From Phycisphaerales bacterium (GTDB taxonomy: Bacteria > Planctomycetota > Phycisphaerae > SM23-33 > FEN-1343): 59,210 nt of DNA. The stretch lies in contig PMYD01000055.1 in assembly GCA_003171335.1 (NCBI GenBank), forward strand, positions 1 through 59,210, written 5' to 3'. Shown here one piece after another: positions 43,168-52,040 of this stretch. The position numbers and the translations under genes were made by a program. Below the pieces are notes generated by a model. That model saw only the letters and a program-made list of their open reading frames with translations. It was not told the DNA's origin and did no database searches. Every line of letters begins with the position of its first letter. Within the stretch, counting starts at the first letter, position 1.

Positions 43168-43318
43168 GCACCAAATCCCAAATCCCAAATTCCAAACAAA
43201 TCCCAAGCGCCAAATCCCAAACGGGAGCAAGCTTCCATTGGAGAAGCGATTTTTGTTCCCTGTTTGGTGCTTGGGATTTGGAGCTTGTTTGGGATTTGGG
43301 ATTTGGAATTTGGGATTT
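43168..43318. repeat. Long inverted repeat of CCAAATCC words, left of dapL
   Basis: The left arm (about 43168-43229) is made of repeats of CCAAATCCCAAA and CCAAATTCCAAA. The right arm (about 43260-43318) carries the complementary TTTGGGATTTGG words. A 30-bp loop separates them. It fills most of the gap between the divergent gluQ and dapL genes. Confidence 0.75.
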
Positions 43319-43384
43319 TCGCTGTCTGTTGCCGCAAACGGGGCTCCGTTAGAATGCTGCCCCGAAAGGTAGAGTGAATTAACC

Positions 43385-44563
43385 ATGGACTTTCAAATTG
43401 CCAGCCGGCTGGAGAAGCTGCCGCCGTACCTGTTTGCCGATCTTCGCCGCAAGATGGCCGATGCCCGCGCCCGCGGCATCAAGGTCATTCGCATCGATAT
43501 CGGCGATCCCGACATGCCGACGCCCGACCCGGTCGTCGCCGAGCTGTGCCGCTCGGTCACCGATGCGGCCGACCCCGACCGCCACCGCTACGGCTGCGAT
43601 CGGCCGGTCGAGGCGCTGCCCAAGGCGGCGATCGATTTCTACGGCCGCCGCTGGGGCGTGAACCTGCGCGAGGATCAGCTCGTCATCACGATGGGTTCCA
43701 AGGACGCCATCGCCAAGTTCGCCTTCGGAATTCTGAACCCCGGCGACCTGGCCATCGCCCCCGCGCCGGGCTACCCCACCTACAACATCGGCCACGTCTT
43801 TGCCGGGGCCATCACGTACCAGGTGGGTTTGCAGGCGCAGGATGGCTTCCTCATGGATTTCGAGTCCATCCCGCTGGAGGTCCGCCGGCTGGCCAAGGTG
43901 CTGTGGCTGAATTATCCCAATAACCCCACCACCGCCGTGGCGCCGCTGGAATTCTTCGAGCGGGCCGTGGAGTTTGGCCGCCAGCACAACATTCTCATCG
44001 CGCACGACAGCGCCTACAGCGAGAACACGTACGACGGCTACAAGTCCCCCAGCATTCTGCAGGTGCCGGGCGCGGCGGATGTGGCCGTGGAGTTCTTCTC
44101 GCTTTCCAAGGCCTTCAACATGACCGGCTGGCGGGTCGGCTGCGTTGCGGGCAATCCATCGGCGGTGAAGGCCTTGGCACGCGTACAGGAGAACGTCGAT
44201 AACGGGCAGCTTCGCTCCATCCAGTTTGCGGCCGTGCAGGCGCTGAACCACGCCGAGGAACTGATGGGTCCGATCAACGCGGTGTATCAGCGCCGGCGGG
44301 ACCTGGTGATCAGCACGCTGAACGCCAAGGGCTGGTCGCTGGCCAAGCCCAAGGCGACCATCTACATCTGGGCGCCTGTGCCGGCCCGCTACAAGAGCGA
44401 CAGCACCGCTTTCACCACCGATCTGCTGGAAAAGACCGGCGTGATGGTCACGCCCGGCCGCGGCTACGGGCAATGGGGCGAAGGCTACTTCCGTATTTCG
44501 CTGACGTACCCGGATGTTGTGCTGAAAGAGGCGATGGAGCGAATTGCGGCGATGAGCCTGTAG
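43385..44563 (+). CDS. dapL: LL-diaminopimelate aminotransferase
   Basis: The 392-residue fold-type I aminotransferase has GDPDMPTP near residue 42, YPNNPT near 178, AHDSAYSE near 206 and the PLP lysine K242 in SLSKAFNMTGWR. This set and length match DapL, which converts tetrahydrodipicolinate directly to LL-diaminopimelate for lysine and cell-wall synthesis, as in Planctomycetes and Chlamydiae. A general aspartate-family aminotransferase is the alternative. It is bracketed by two CCAAATCC inverted repeats. Confidence 0.78.
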   Translation: MDFQIASRLEKLPPYLFADLRRKMADARARGIKVIRIDIGDPDMPTPDPVVAELCRSVTDAADPDRHRYGCDRPVEALPKAAIDFYGRRWGVNLREDQLVITMGSKDAIAKFAFGILNPGDLAIAPAPGYPTYNIGHVFAGAITYQVGLQAQDGFLMDFESIPLEVRRLAKVLWLNYPNNPTTAVAPLEFFERAVEFGRQHNILIAHDSAYSENTYDGYKSPSILQVPGAADVAVEFFSLSKAFNMTGWRVGCVAGNPSAVKALARVQENVDNGQLRSIQFAAVQALNHAEELMGPINAVYQRRRDLVISTLNAKGWSLAKPKATIYIWAPVPARYKSDSTAFTTDLLEKTGVMVTPGRGYGQWGEGYFRISLTYPDVVLKEAMERIAAMSL

Positions 44564-44569
44564 GATAAA

Positions 44570-44716
44570 GAAATCCCAAGCACCAAATCCCAAATTCCAA
44601 ACAAATTCCAATCTCGCCGACCTCCAGCTCATAAAGGGCAGGCGCGCGGGCAAGGTTTGGAGCTTGGGATTTGGAGCTTGTTTGGGATTTGGAATTTGGA
44701 ATTTGGAATTTTGGCC
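44570..44716. repeat. Long inverted repeat of CCAAATCC words, right of dapL
   Basis: The left arm (about 44570-44612) has CCCAAGCACCAAATCC and CCAAATTCC. The right arm (about 44654-44716) has GGAGCTTGGGATTTGG and several GGAATTTGG words. It is related to the copy at 43168-43318, and only 35 bp separate it from the folK start. Confidence 0.75.
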
Positions 44717-44751
44717 GCAGTTGGACTTGCCATAAAGAAGTGCTAAAGAAG

Positions 44752-45225
44752 ATGGAGCATATCGCCTATATCGGCCTGGGCTCGAACGTCGGCGACCGGC
44801 TGGGCACGCTGCGCCGGGCGCTGGAGTTGCTGGCCTCCCGTCGCGATATCCACATCCGCCGGCTCAGCCGGTTCATCGCCACCGAGCCCGTCGGGCCGCC
44901 GCAGGCGCGGTTTCTCAACGCCGTGGCCCGCGTGGACACCGCGCTAGAACCGCAGGCACTGCTGGACCGCATGCACGAGGCGGAGACAGCGCTGGGTCGC
45001 GACCGCACGAAAGAGATTCATCATGGCCCGCGAACCTGCGATCTGGACCTGCTGCTGATGAACGCGATCGTTTTGGATACCCCCACGCTGACGCTGCCGC
45101 ACCCGCGGATGCACGAGCGATATTTCGTCCTGGGCCCACTGGCGCAGATTGCCGCCCAGGTGATTCACCCGGTCCTGGGCAAGACGATTCAACAACTTCT
45201 GGATGAGCTGGAGCAGCGGCCGTGA
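44752..45225 (+). CDS. folK: 2-amino-4-hydroxy-6-hydroxymethyldihydropteridine pyrophosphokinase
   Basis: The 157-residue protein has the HPPK motifs: YIGLGSNVGDR at the N-terminus, EPVGPPQARFLNAV near residue 45, and GPRTCDLDLLLMN near 92, with the metal-binding Asp pair. It makes the pyrophosphate intermediate of folate synthesis. The ATG at 44752 lies just beyond the repeat; an upstream open frame runs through repeat sequence and is not real. It overlaps the kinase gene by 4 nt. Confidence 0.92.
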   Translation: MEHIAYIGLGSNVGDRLGTLRRALELLASRRDIHIRRLSRFIATEPVGPPQARFLNAVARVDTALEPQALLDRMHEAETALGRDRTKEIHHGPRTCDLDLLLMNAIVLDTPTLTLPHPRMHERYFVLGPLAQIAAQVIHPVLGKTIQQLLDELEQRP

Positions 45226-45812
45226 GCGCTCGGCTAATCAGCCTGGCGGGTCTGCCTGGTTCCGGTAAGACCACCGCGGCCACCTGGCTGGCGGCGGAAA
45301 TGGCGGGGCAGCTTGTCCTGGAGGACTACGCCGGCAACCCTTTCCTGGCGGAGTCCTACGCGGGCAAAAACGAGCTGCGCCTGGCCGGGCAGAGCTGGTT
45401 TCTGCTTAGCCGGGTAAACCAACTGGCCCAGGCCCGCTGGAAGGCCGATGGTTTAGTAGTGACAGATTACTCCTTCCTCCAGGATGCCGTGTACGCCCAT
45501 ATCTGGCTTGCCGGCCGCGACCTGGCCGCATACGACGCCTTGGCGGCCCAGGTTGCCCCGCGGGTGCACGCGCCGGATGTGCTGATCTGGCTGGAGGGAC
45601 CGCTGGACCTGCTGAAGGCCCGCATTGCCGGCCGCGGCCGTGACTACGAGCGTTACTTCACGGACGACTTCCTGCTTCGCCTTGGGGCCGACTATGCGAC
45701 AGCGCTGGCGCGGCCGGCCTGCCCGCTGCTTCGCGTCGATATCGCTCAGCGCGACCTGAAGCTGCCCCCGCACCGGCGCTGGCTGATCGAGCAAATCCGT
45801 GAAGTTCTCTAG
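45222..45812 (+). CDS. Deoxynucleoside kinase family protein
   Basis: The 196-residue protein has a P-loop GLPGSGKTT near residue 9, LEDYAGNPF near 33, GQSWFLLSR near 57, VVTDYSFLQD (DRS-like motif) near 79, and a lid RIAGRGRDYER near 131. These match dGK/dCK-type deoxynucleoside kinases, which phosphorylate salvaged deoxynucleosides. Coupling to folK is a known arrangement in several phyla. GTG 45222 overlaps the folK stop (GTGA). Confidence 0.83.
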   Translation: MSARLISLAGLPGSGKTTAATWLAAEMAGQLVLEDYAGNPFLAESYAGKNELRLAGQSWFLLSRVNQLAQARWKADGLVVTDYSFLQDAVYAHIWLAGRDLAAYDALAAQVAPRVHAPDVLIWLEGPLDLLKARIAGRGRDYERYFTDDFLLRLGADYATALARPACPLLRVDIAQRDLKLPPHRRWLIEQIREVL

Positions 45813-46855
45813 CCCAATTGTCCGGTCAGGAAGTCATACGCCTTGGCGCCGCTGATGCGGTGTCGGCCCTCGAAGTAGTCTGTCTGGAGCGCCCCAGGCG
45901 CCCCCAGCACTTCCCATGCACGGCCGGCCTGGCGAACCGCCTCCTTCACACCCGGCAGCGGGAAGATTTCATCATGTGTCCCCGCTTCGACCAGCACGGG
46001 GCGCGGGGCCAGCAGACCCGCCAAGTCTGATAGTTCGCCCAGCTTCATCAGGCCCGGCACGAACATGCACGGGCAGTGATGGATCGCCAGCAGGCTGCTC
46101 TGCCACTGGCAGAAATAGCCGCTGATGACCCCGGCGGCGATGCGCGTATCCAGGGCCATGGAGAAAAACGCATGCATACCCCCGCCGCTGATGCCCATCA
46201 CCCCTAGCCGCCCCAGGTCCACCTCGGCGCACGTGTCCAGGTAATCCACCGCCCGCATGGCATCCCAGAGGCGCAGGCCCAGCGCCGAGTGGCCCAGCAT
46301 GCTGGCCATATGGGCGACACTATAACACGTCGACGGCGGCCGCGGCGATGGGCCCAGGTTGCTGTAGTCCGCCTGGCGCTCACCAAAGCAACTGATCTCC
46401 GGCGCGAGCACCACGAACCCGCGCTGGGCCAGGGCGCAGCCGAAATCCTGGTGATACCCATCGGCTCCCCGCCGCTCGGAGCCATCCTCCCACAGGCCCA
46501 CGATGTCCTTCACGCCGTACCCATGCCCGGCCAGCGCCAGCACGCACGGCCGCGGCGTGCTGTGGCCCTTGGGCGTCAGCAGGTACATCGGCATGATGGA
46601 CCACGGCGTGGTGCGAATGATGACCTTGCGGCGGATATAGCTGCCGCGATCCACCGTCTGCACCACTTTGGGCGCCGGCGGCACGACCTCCTGGTCGAGA
46701 AAGCCAACGAGTTTGGCCACCGCGGCCCTTGTGCGTTTCTGCCACGTCACGGCCGCACGGCGATCTTTCGCGCCAAAGGCGCACGTTCGCGACTGGCGAT
46801 CGTACAGGGCCTCTATCATGGCCAGGGGATCCAGCGCACTGCGTTTACTGGGCAT
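45809..46855 (-). CDS. Alpha/beta hydrolase (acetyl-xylan-esterase/dienelactone-hydrolase-like)
   Basis: The 348-residue protein has LALAGHGYGVKD near residue 110, the nucleophile elbow GISGGGMHA (Ser) near 210, LAPRPVLVEAGTHDEIFP with the acid Asp, and a late His in FEGRHRISG. That gives a full Ser-Asp-His triad. No signal peptide is seen, so it is probably cytoplasmic. ATG 46855 has AAGGAG about 8 nt upstream. It overlaps the convergent kinase gene by 4 nt. The substrate is unknown. Confidence 0.8.
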   Translation of the reverse strand: MPSKRSALDPLAMIEALYDRQSRTCAFGAKDRRAAVTWQKRTRAAVAKLVGFLDQEVVPPAPKVVQTVDRGSYIRRKVIIRTTPWSIMPMYLLTPKGHSTPRPCVLALAGHGYGVKDIVGLWEDGSERRGADGYHQDFGCALAQRGFVVLAPEISCFGERQADYSNLGPSPRPPSTCYSVAHMASMLGHSALGLRLWDAMRAVDYLDTCAEVDLGRLGVMGISGGGMHAFFSMALDTRIAAGVISGYFCQWQSSLLAIHHCPCMFVPGLMKLGELSDLAGLLAPRPVLVEAGTHDEIFPLPGVKEAVRQAGRAWEVLGAPGALQTDYFEGRHRISGAKAYDFLTGQLG

Positions 46856-46868
46856 GAAAGCTCCTTTT

Positions 46869-47441
46869 TCAATCCCCCGCCGCCAAAGGCACGCGGGCCA
46901 TGGCGGCGTAGATGGGGCCCTCCGGCGTGAGCGAGCTGGAGTAGACGACCAGCTCATCCGCCCCCTGCGTGCCGAAGGAGGTCTCGGCGACGGCGGCGAC
47001 CGCGTGCCGCAGTTCGGGCACGCGCTGGCCGGATTTGACGCGGCCCAAGGTGAGGTGCGGATGAAAGCGGCGGATCTCGCGCTTGAAGCCGAGAATCTCG
47101 GCCGCCTCTTCCAGGCGGGCGTTTAGTTCGGCCATCCGGCCTGTGGGGTCTTCGATACCCACCCACACCATGCGCATGTGGCCGGTGGGCGGGCTGCTGG
47201 TAAGGCCGGTGACCTGGAAGTCGAACGCCTCGACGCCGGCGGCCATCTCGCGGGCCATCTCGCAGACGGCCGGCAGGTCCGCATCGGGCACATCGCCCAG
47301 GAACTTCACCGTCACGTGAAGCTGCTCGAGGCCCGTCCAACGCACCACCGCCCCGGCGCGGTCCAGTTCCTGCTGCGTCCGCACAAGGTGGCGGCGAATG
47401 ACTTCGTCAAGGTCGAGAGCCAGAAAGGTTCTAAGCGGCAT
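46869..47441 (-). CDS. thpR: RNA 2',3'-cyclic phosphodiesterase (LigT/ThpR family)
   Basis: The 190-residue 2H phosphoesterase has two H-x-T-x motifs: HVTVKFLGD near residue 42 and HPHLTLGRVK near 128, plus MPLRTFLALDLD at the start. Family members open 2',3'-cyclic phosphate RNA ends. It lies 13 bp upstream of the hydrolase gene on the same strand. Confidence 0.9.
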   Translation of the reverse strand: MPLRTFLALDLDEVIRRHLVRTQQELDRAGAVVRWTGLEQLHVTVKFLGDVPDADLPAVCEMAREMAAGVEAFDFQVTGLTSSPPTGHMRMVWVGIEDPTGRMAELNARLEEAAEILGFKREIRRFHPHLTLGRVKSGQRVPELRHAVAAVAETSFGTQGADELVVYSSSLTPEGPIYAAMARVPLAAGD

Positions 47442-47483
47442 CTTGGGCTACCCCAAAAATGAAGGCCACACTCAGCAAAAAGG

Positions 47484-47604
47484 CGAACACACAAAGATCA
47501 CGAAGACCACGAAGAACACAAAGGAAAACAGTGCCTTATCTTATTCTCGCCCTTCGTTGTCTTTCTTCGTGTTCTTTGTGATCTTTGTGGTCTTCGTGTT
47601 CTCT
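47484..47604. repeat. Long inverted repeat with CACAAAGATCACGAAG words
   Basis: The left arm (47484-47524) contains ACACAAAGATCACGAAGACC and GAAGAACACAAAGG. The right arm (47563-47604) carries CTTCGTGTTCTTTGTGATC and TTTGTGGTCTTCGTGTTCTC. It lies between the nspC stop and the thpR start on the same strand, where it may separate transcription units. Confidence 0.75.
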
Positions 47605-47611
47605 TTGAATT

Positions 47612-48747
47612 TCAAGACAACCTTCCCGCATAGTCCTCGTACCCGAACTTCTTCACGATGCGGATCTCCCCGTTTTCCTGGCGAACCGCGATCGTGGGCA
47701 GGCGAATGCCGTTGAAGGTGGTGCTCTTGACCATCGTGTAGTGGGCCATGTCCTGGAAGATGACCTTTGAGCCCACTTCCAGCGGCTGGGGGAAGGAATA
47801 GTCGCCGATCACATCGCCCGCCAGGCAGGTTTGTCCGCCCAGGCGGTACGTGTGGGCCAGTTCGCCGGGCTTGCCGGCCCCAATGATCTGGGGACGGTAC
47901 GGCATCTCCAGCACATCGGGCATGTGGGCCGTGGCGGACGTGTCGAGAATGGCGATGTCGCAGCCGGTCTTGATCACATCGAGCACCGTGGCCACCAGCA
48001 CGCCGGTGTTGAGGGCGATGGCCTCGCCGGGCTCCAGGATGACGTCAAGGCCGAAGCGCCGGCGGAAGTCGCGAATCAGTTCGATCAGCCCGGCCACGTC
48101 GTAGCCGGGGCGGGTGATGTGGTGGCCGCCGCCGAAATTCACCCACGCGATGTGCTCGAAGAACATGCTGAACTTGTCGACGAACACCTTGAGCGTGCGT
48201 TCCAGCGTATCGGCCCCCTGCTCGCACAGGCAGTGGAAGTGCAAGCCGCGGATGCCGGAGAGGTCCTGGCCGTCGAACTGCTCGCGCGGAATCCCCAGCC
48301 GGCTATTGGGGGCGCACGGGTTATAGAGCGCCACCTCCACTTCCGAGTAGCCGGGGTTGACGCGCAGGCCGCACTCGATAGGCCGGCCGGCCACCTGCTG
48401 AAGCCGCTCCCCCAGCCGCCGCCACTGGGAAAACGAGTTGAAGATCACGTGGTCGGCGTAGCGGGCGACCTCGTCGATGTCGCTTTCGCTATAGGCCGGG
48501 GAGTACACGTGCACCTGCTTACCAAAATGTTCCGCGCCCAATCGAGCTTCATCCGCACCCGAGGCGCAGATACCGTCGAGGTACTGTTTCACCAGGTCGA
48601 AAACGCTGAACATGGCGAAGCCCTTCAGCGCCAGCAGAATGGTGCATTGGGCTTCGCGGCGGACGCGCGCCAGGATTTCGAGGTTGGCCCGCAGGGCCGA
48701 GCGATCGACCACGATGATGGGCGTGGGCAGGTTGTTGTAGTCGTCGT

Positions 48748-48751
<4 letters not shown>
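47612..48751 (-). CDS. nspC: Carboxynorspermidine/carboxyspermidine decarboxylase
   Basis: The 379-residue fold-type III PLP enzyme starts LPTPIIVVDRSALRANLEIL and has PLP lysine K43 in ALKGFAMFSVF. It continues with SGADEARLG, RVNPGYSEVEVALYNPC, CLCEQGADTL, VNFGGGHHI, LEPGEAI and DTSATAHMPDVLEMPY. That pattern separates NspC from diaminopimelate decarboxylase. It decarboxylates carboxyspermidine or carboxynorspermidine to the polyamine. Its ATG overlaps the stop of the dehydrogenase gene (ATGA). Confidence 0.92.
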
Positions 48752-49959
<1,208 letters not shown>

Positions 49960-49977
49960 GTCCGCTCCCGGAATTTA

Positions 49978-50094
49978 GCCACAGAGGACACAGAGATCAC
50001 CGAGACGACAAAGAAGGGCAAGCGGCACGTCTGTCCCGCTGTTACACTCTCTTCTCTTGCCGTTCTCCGTGCCCTCTGTGTCCTCTGTGGTTTC
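49978..50094. repeat. Long inverted repeat with CACAGAGGACACAGAG words
   Basis: The left arm (49978-50023) reads GCCACAGAGGACACAGAG and ends AAGAAGGGCAAG. The right arm (50047-50094) reads CTTCTCTTGCCG and CCCTCTGTGTCCTCTGTGG. It lies between the pdaD stop and the dehydrogenase start on the same strand. Its words differ from the other long repeats, but the architecture is the same. Confidence 0.75.
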
Positions 50095-50109
50095 TCTCTC
50101 TTTATTCTC

Positions 50110-50679
50110 TTACATGATGAACACGGCCGAGGACACCACCGTGGTCCACAGACCATTCTTGTCGCCTTCGGCCGTCTGCACCGAGGCGCGGGAATCGACG
50201 ATCTTGCCGGACATGCGGTAGATCTCCTTCCGCTTGTCGTAGGCGGTGTCGGGGTCGAACTCGATGCCCAGCGTGGTGGCCAGCATGGTGGCGGCCATGT
50301 CTTCCACGTAGTCGGCCAGCAGGTTGGAACGCATGCCAAAGCCGTGGTGCTCGCTGATGTACCCGTACTGGTTGCGGTCGGCCGGCTGCGCCAGCCCGAC
50401 GCCCGCGCCCACCAGCCGGTTGGGCTCATCCGTGGAGACCTCGGCCATCACCACGAAGGTGATCTGGCCGGGCTGAAGCATCTTGAGCCCGCGATCGCCG
50501 GAAATGATCTTGCACTGCGGCGGCAGAATGCTGGAGACGCGCACCAAGTTGCAGCGCTCGATGCCCGCCATGCGCAGCGCCAACTCGAAGCTCTGGAGCC
50601 GGTTGCGGTGCTTGCCCACTCCCCGGGTGAAGAACACAAATCTGGGGGTCAAACCCTGGCCCCGAGGCAGTCCTTCCAT
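50110..50679 (-). CDS. pdaD: Pyruvoyl-dependent arginine decarboxylase
   Basis: The 189-residue protein matches PvlArgDC: RFVFFTRGVGKHRNRLQSFE, the self-cleavage region VRVSSILPP with cleavage expected between Ser49 and Ser50, and ADRNQYGYISEHHGFG near residue 107. Cleavage makes a pyruvoyl cofactor on the new N-terminus, and the enzyme turns arginine into agmatine. I chose ATG 50679 with GAGGAG 6 nt upstream. It is divergent from the agmatinase gene. Confidence 0.9.
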   Translation of the reverse strand: MEGLPRGQGLTPRFVFFTRGVGKHRNRLQSFELALRMAGIERCNLVRVSSILPPQCKIISGDRGLKMLQPGQITFVVMAEVSTDEPNRLVGAGVGLAQPADRNQYGYISEHHGFGMRSNLLADYVEDMAATMLATTLGIEFDPDTAYDKRKEIYRMSGKIVDSRASVQTAEGDKNGLWTTVVSSAVFIM

Positions 50680-51045
50680 CTCCGCTCCTCTCCCGCCGCG
50701 GCCGGGCACGCAGAAGGGACCTAGAGGCCTGCAGCCGACCCGGCGCCGGTGCATCCGTCGGCACGACGGGACATCGACTTGATGTCCAAATCGCCCGCGC
50801 CGATTGGGAAAGAATATTACGATTGGCCGCAAACGCCAAATCCCAAATTTCAAATATGATGAGCCACATTTGCCTCCGACCTCTTCGGAGGTGGTTTTTG
50901 GGCACGCCGAAAGCTGAGCAGATACGGGGCAACTGCGGATTCTCGAAGCGGGCTCGCCGAGGAATTGGGGGAATTTCCCCCGTCATTGCCTGATTGCAAA
51001 ACTTCCTTGGGCCGCTTAAACCATGCTCCAGTGACACACACGTTC
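50680..51045. other. Divergent pdaD-speB regulatory gap
   Basis: 366 bp without a gene. It contains a hairpin followed by a T-run (50873-50898) and a 15-bp dyad of the nnGAA-T-TTCnn type (50967-50981) related in layout to the array near 41.1 kb. Promoters for both polyamine genes should be here. Confidence 0.5.
50873..50898 (+). terminator. Hairpin plus T-run upstream of speB
   Basis: CCTCCGA and TCGGAGG pair around CCTCT and are followed by TGGTTTTT. On the + strand this looks like an intrinsic terminator, although no + strand gene ends here. It could be an attenuator in the speB leader. Confidence 0.45.
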
Positions 51046-51888
51046 ATGGACCTGGATAGTCCGTATCGCGATGCCGCCACGGCCCGATATGCCGTGCTGA
51101 GCGTGCCGTATGAGGGCACGGTGTGCTACAAGCCGGGCACGGCGGCCGGCCCGCAGGCCATTCTGGAAGCCTCGCCGCAGTTGGAGTTTTACGATGAGGA
51201 GCTGGGCGGGGAATTCTTCGCCGCCGGCATCCTCACGCTGCCGGCGGTCCAGCCGGCCGAAACGCCCGAGGCCATGATGGCGCGAATTCGTGCGGCGGCC
51301 GAGCCGGTGATCCGGGCCGGCAAGTTCCTGCTGACCCTGGGCGGCGAGCACAGCATCACCGCGCCCCTGGTGGCGGCGGCGCAGGCGCACCATGGGCCGC
51401 TCTCCGTGCTGCACATCGACGCCCACGCCGACCTGCGCGACACCTGGGAAGGCACGCCGCTTTCCCACGCGTGCGCCATGCGGCGGGTGCTGGAGCTGAC
51501 GGAGAAAATCTGCCAGGTGGGCATTCGCAACGTTTCGCTCGATGAGGTTCGCGCCTGCCCGCCTCAGGTGGCGAATTTCATCACCCCGGCCATCATCCGC
51601 GAGGACCCCGCCTGGATCGATCGCGCCTTGGGCCTGCTGACGGACCGCGTGTACATCACCATCGACATGGACGGCCTGGACCCGGCCCTGGCGCCCGGCG
51701 TGGGCACGCCCGAGCCCGATGGGCTCACCTGGCCGCAGATCACGCGGCTGCTGCGCCGCCTCTGCACGGAGCGCCGCGTCGTCGCCGCGGATATCGTCGA
51801 AACGCGGCCGATCCCTCCAAACCACCTCACGGAATTCATCGCCGCCAAGCTGGCGTATAAGATCATCGCGTATACCCAGCTTGGATAA
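51046..51888 (+). CDS. speB: Agmatinase (ureohydrolase family)
   Basis: The 280-residue protein has the dinuclear manganese motifs GGEHSI (His102), HIDAHADLRD (Asp125, His127, Asp129) and DMDGLDP (Asp207, Asp209). The segment VPYEGTVCYKPGTAAGP is typical of agmatinase. It hydrolyses agmatine to putrescine and urea. I chose ATG 51046; GTG 51031 in frame is possible and neither has a clear ribosome binding site. Its place opposite pdaD supports agmatine over arginine as substrate. Confidence 0.88.
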   Translation: MDLDSPYRDAATARYAVLSVPYEGTVCYKPGTAAGPQAILEASPQLEFYDEELGGEFFAAGILTLPAVQPAETPEAMMARIRAAAEPVIRAGKFLLTLGGEHSITAPLVAAAQAHHGPLSVLHIDAHADLRDTWEGTPLSHACAMRRVLELTEKICQVGIRNVSLDEVRACPPQVANFITPAIIREDPAWIDRALGLLTDRVYITIDMDGLDPALAPGVGTPEPDGLTWPQITRLLRRLCTERRVVAADIVETRPIPPNHLTEFIAAKLAYKIIAYTQLG

Positions 51889-51909
51889 GCAAGTCTCTGA
51901 TGTTGTCGG

Positions 51910-52040
51910 AAGAAAAGAAATTGGCAGGGATGCAGGGGATGCAGGGGATAAAGGCAAAAAAGAGTCTTTGCAAAAGCTTAGCCTTTACTCTTTCTTGTTC
52001 TTATCCCCTGCATCCCCTGCATCCCTGCTATTTTTCTTCC
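51910..52040. repeat. Long inverted repeat with GATGCAGGG words between convergent genes
   Basis: The left arm (51910-51965) contains GGCAGGGATGCAGGGGATGC. The right arm (51987-52040) contains CCCCTGCATCCCCTGCATCC and ends in TTTTTCTTCC. The right end supplies the last codons and stop of the FAD dehydrogenase gene. It probably terminates both convergent transcripts. Confidence 0.75.

Noticed and set aside
44671-44751. N-terminal extension of FolK
   Set aside because: The extra 27 codons are read from GGAATTTGG-type repeat sequence; HPPK proteins begin at the ATG at 44752.
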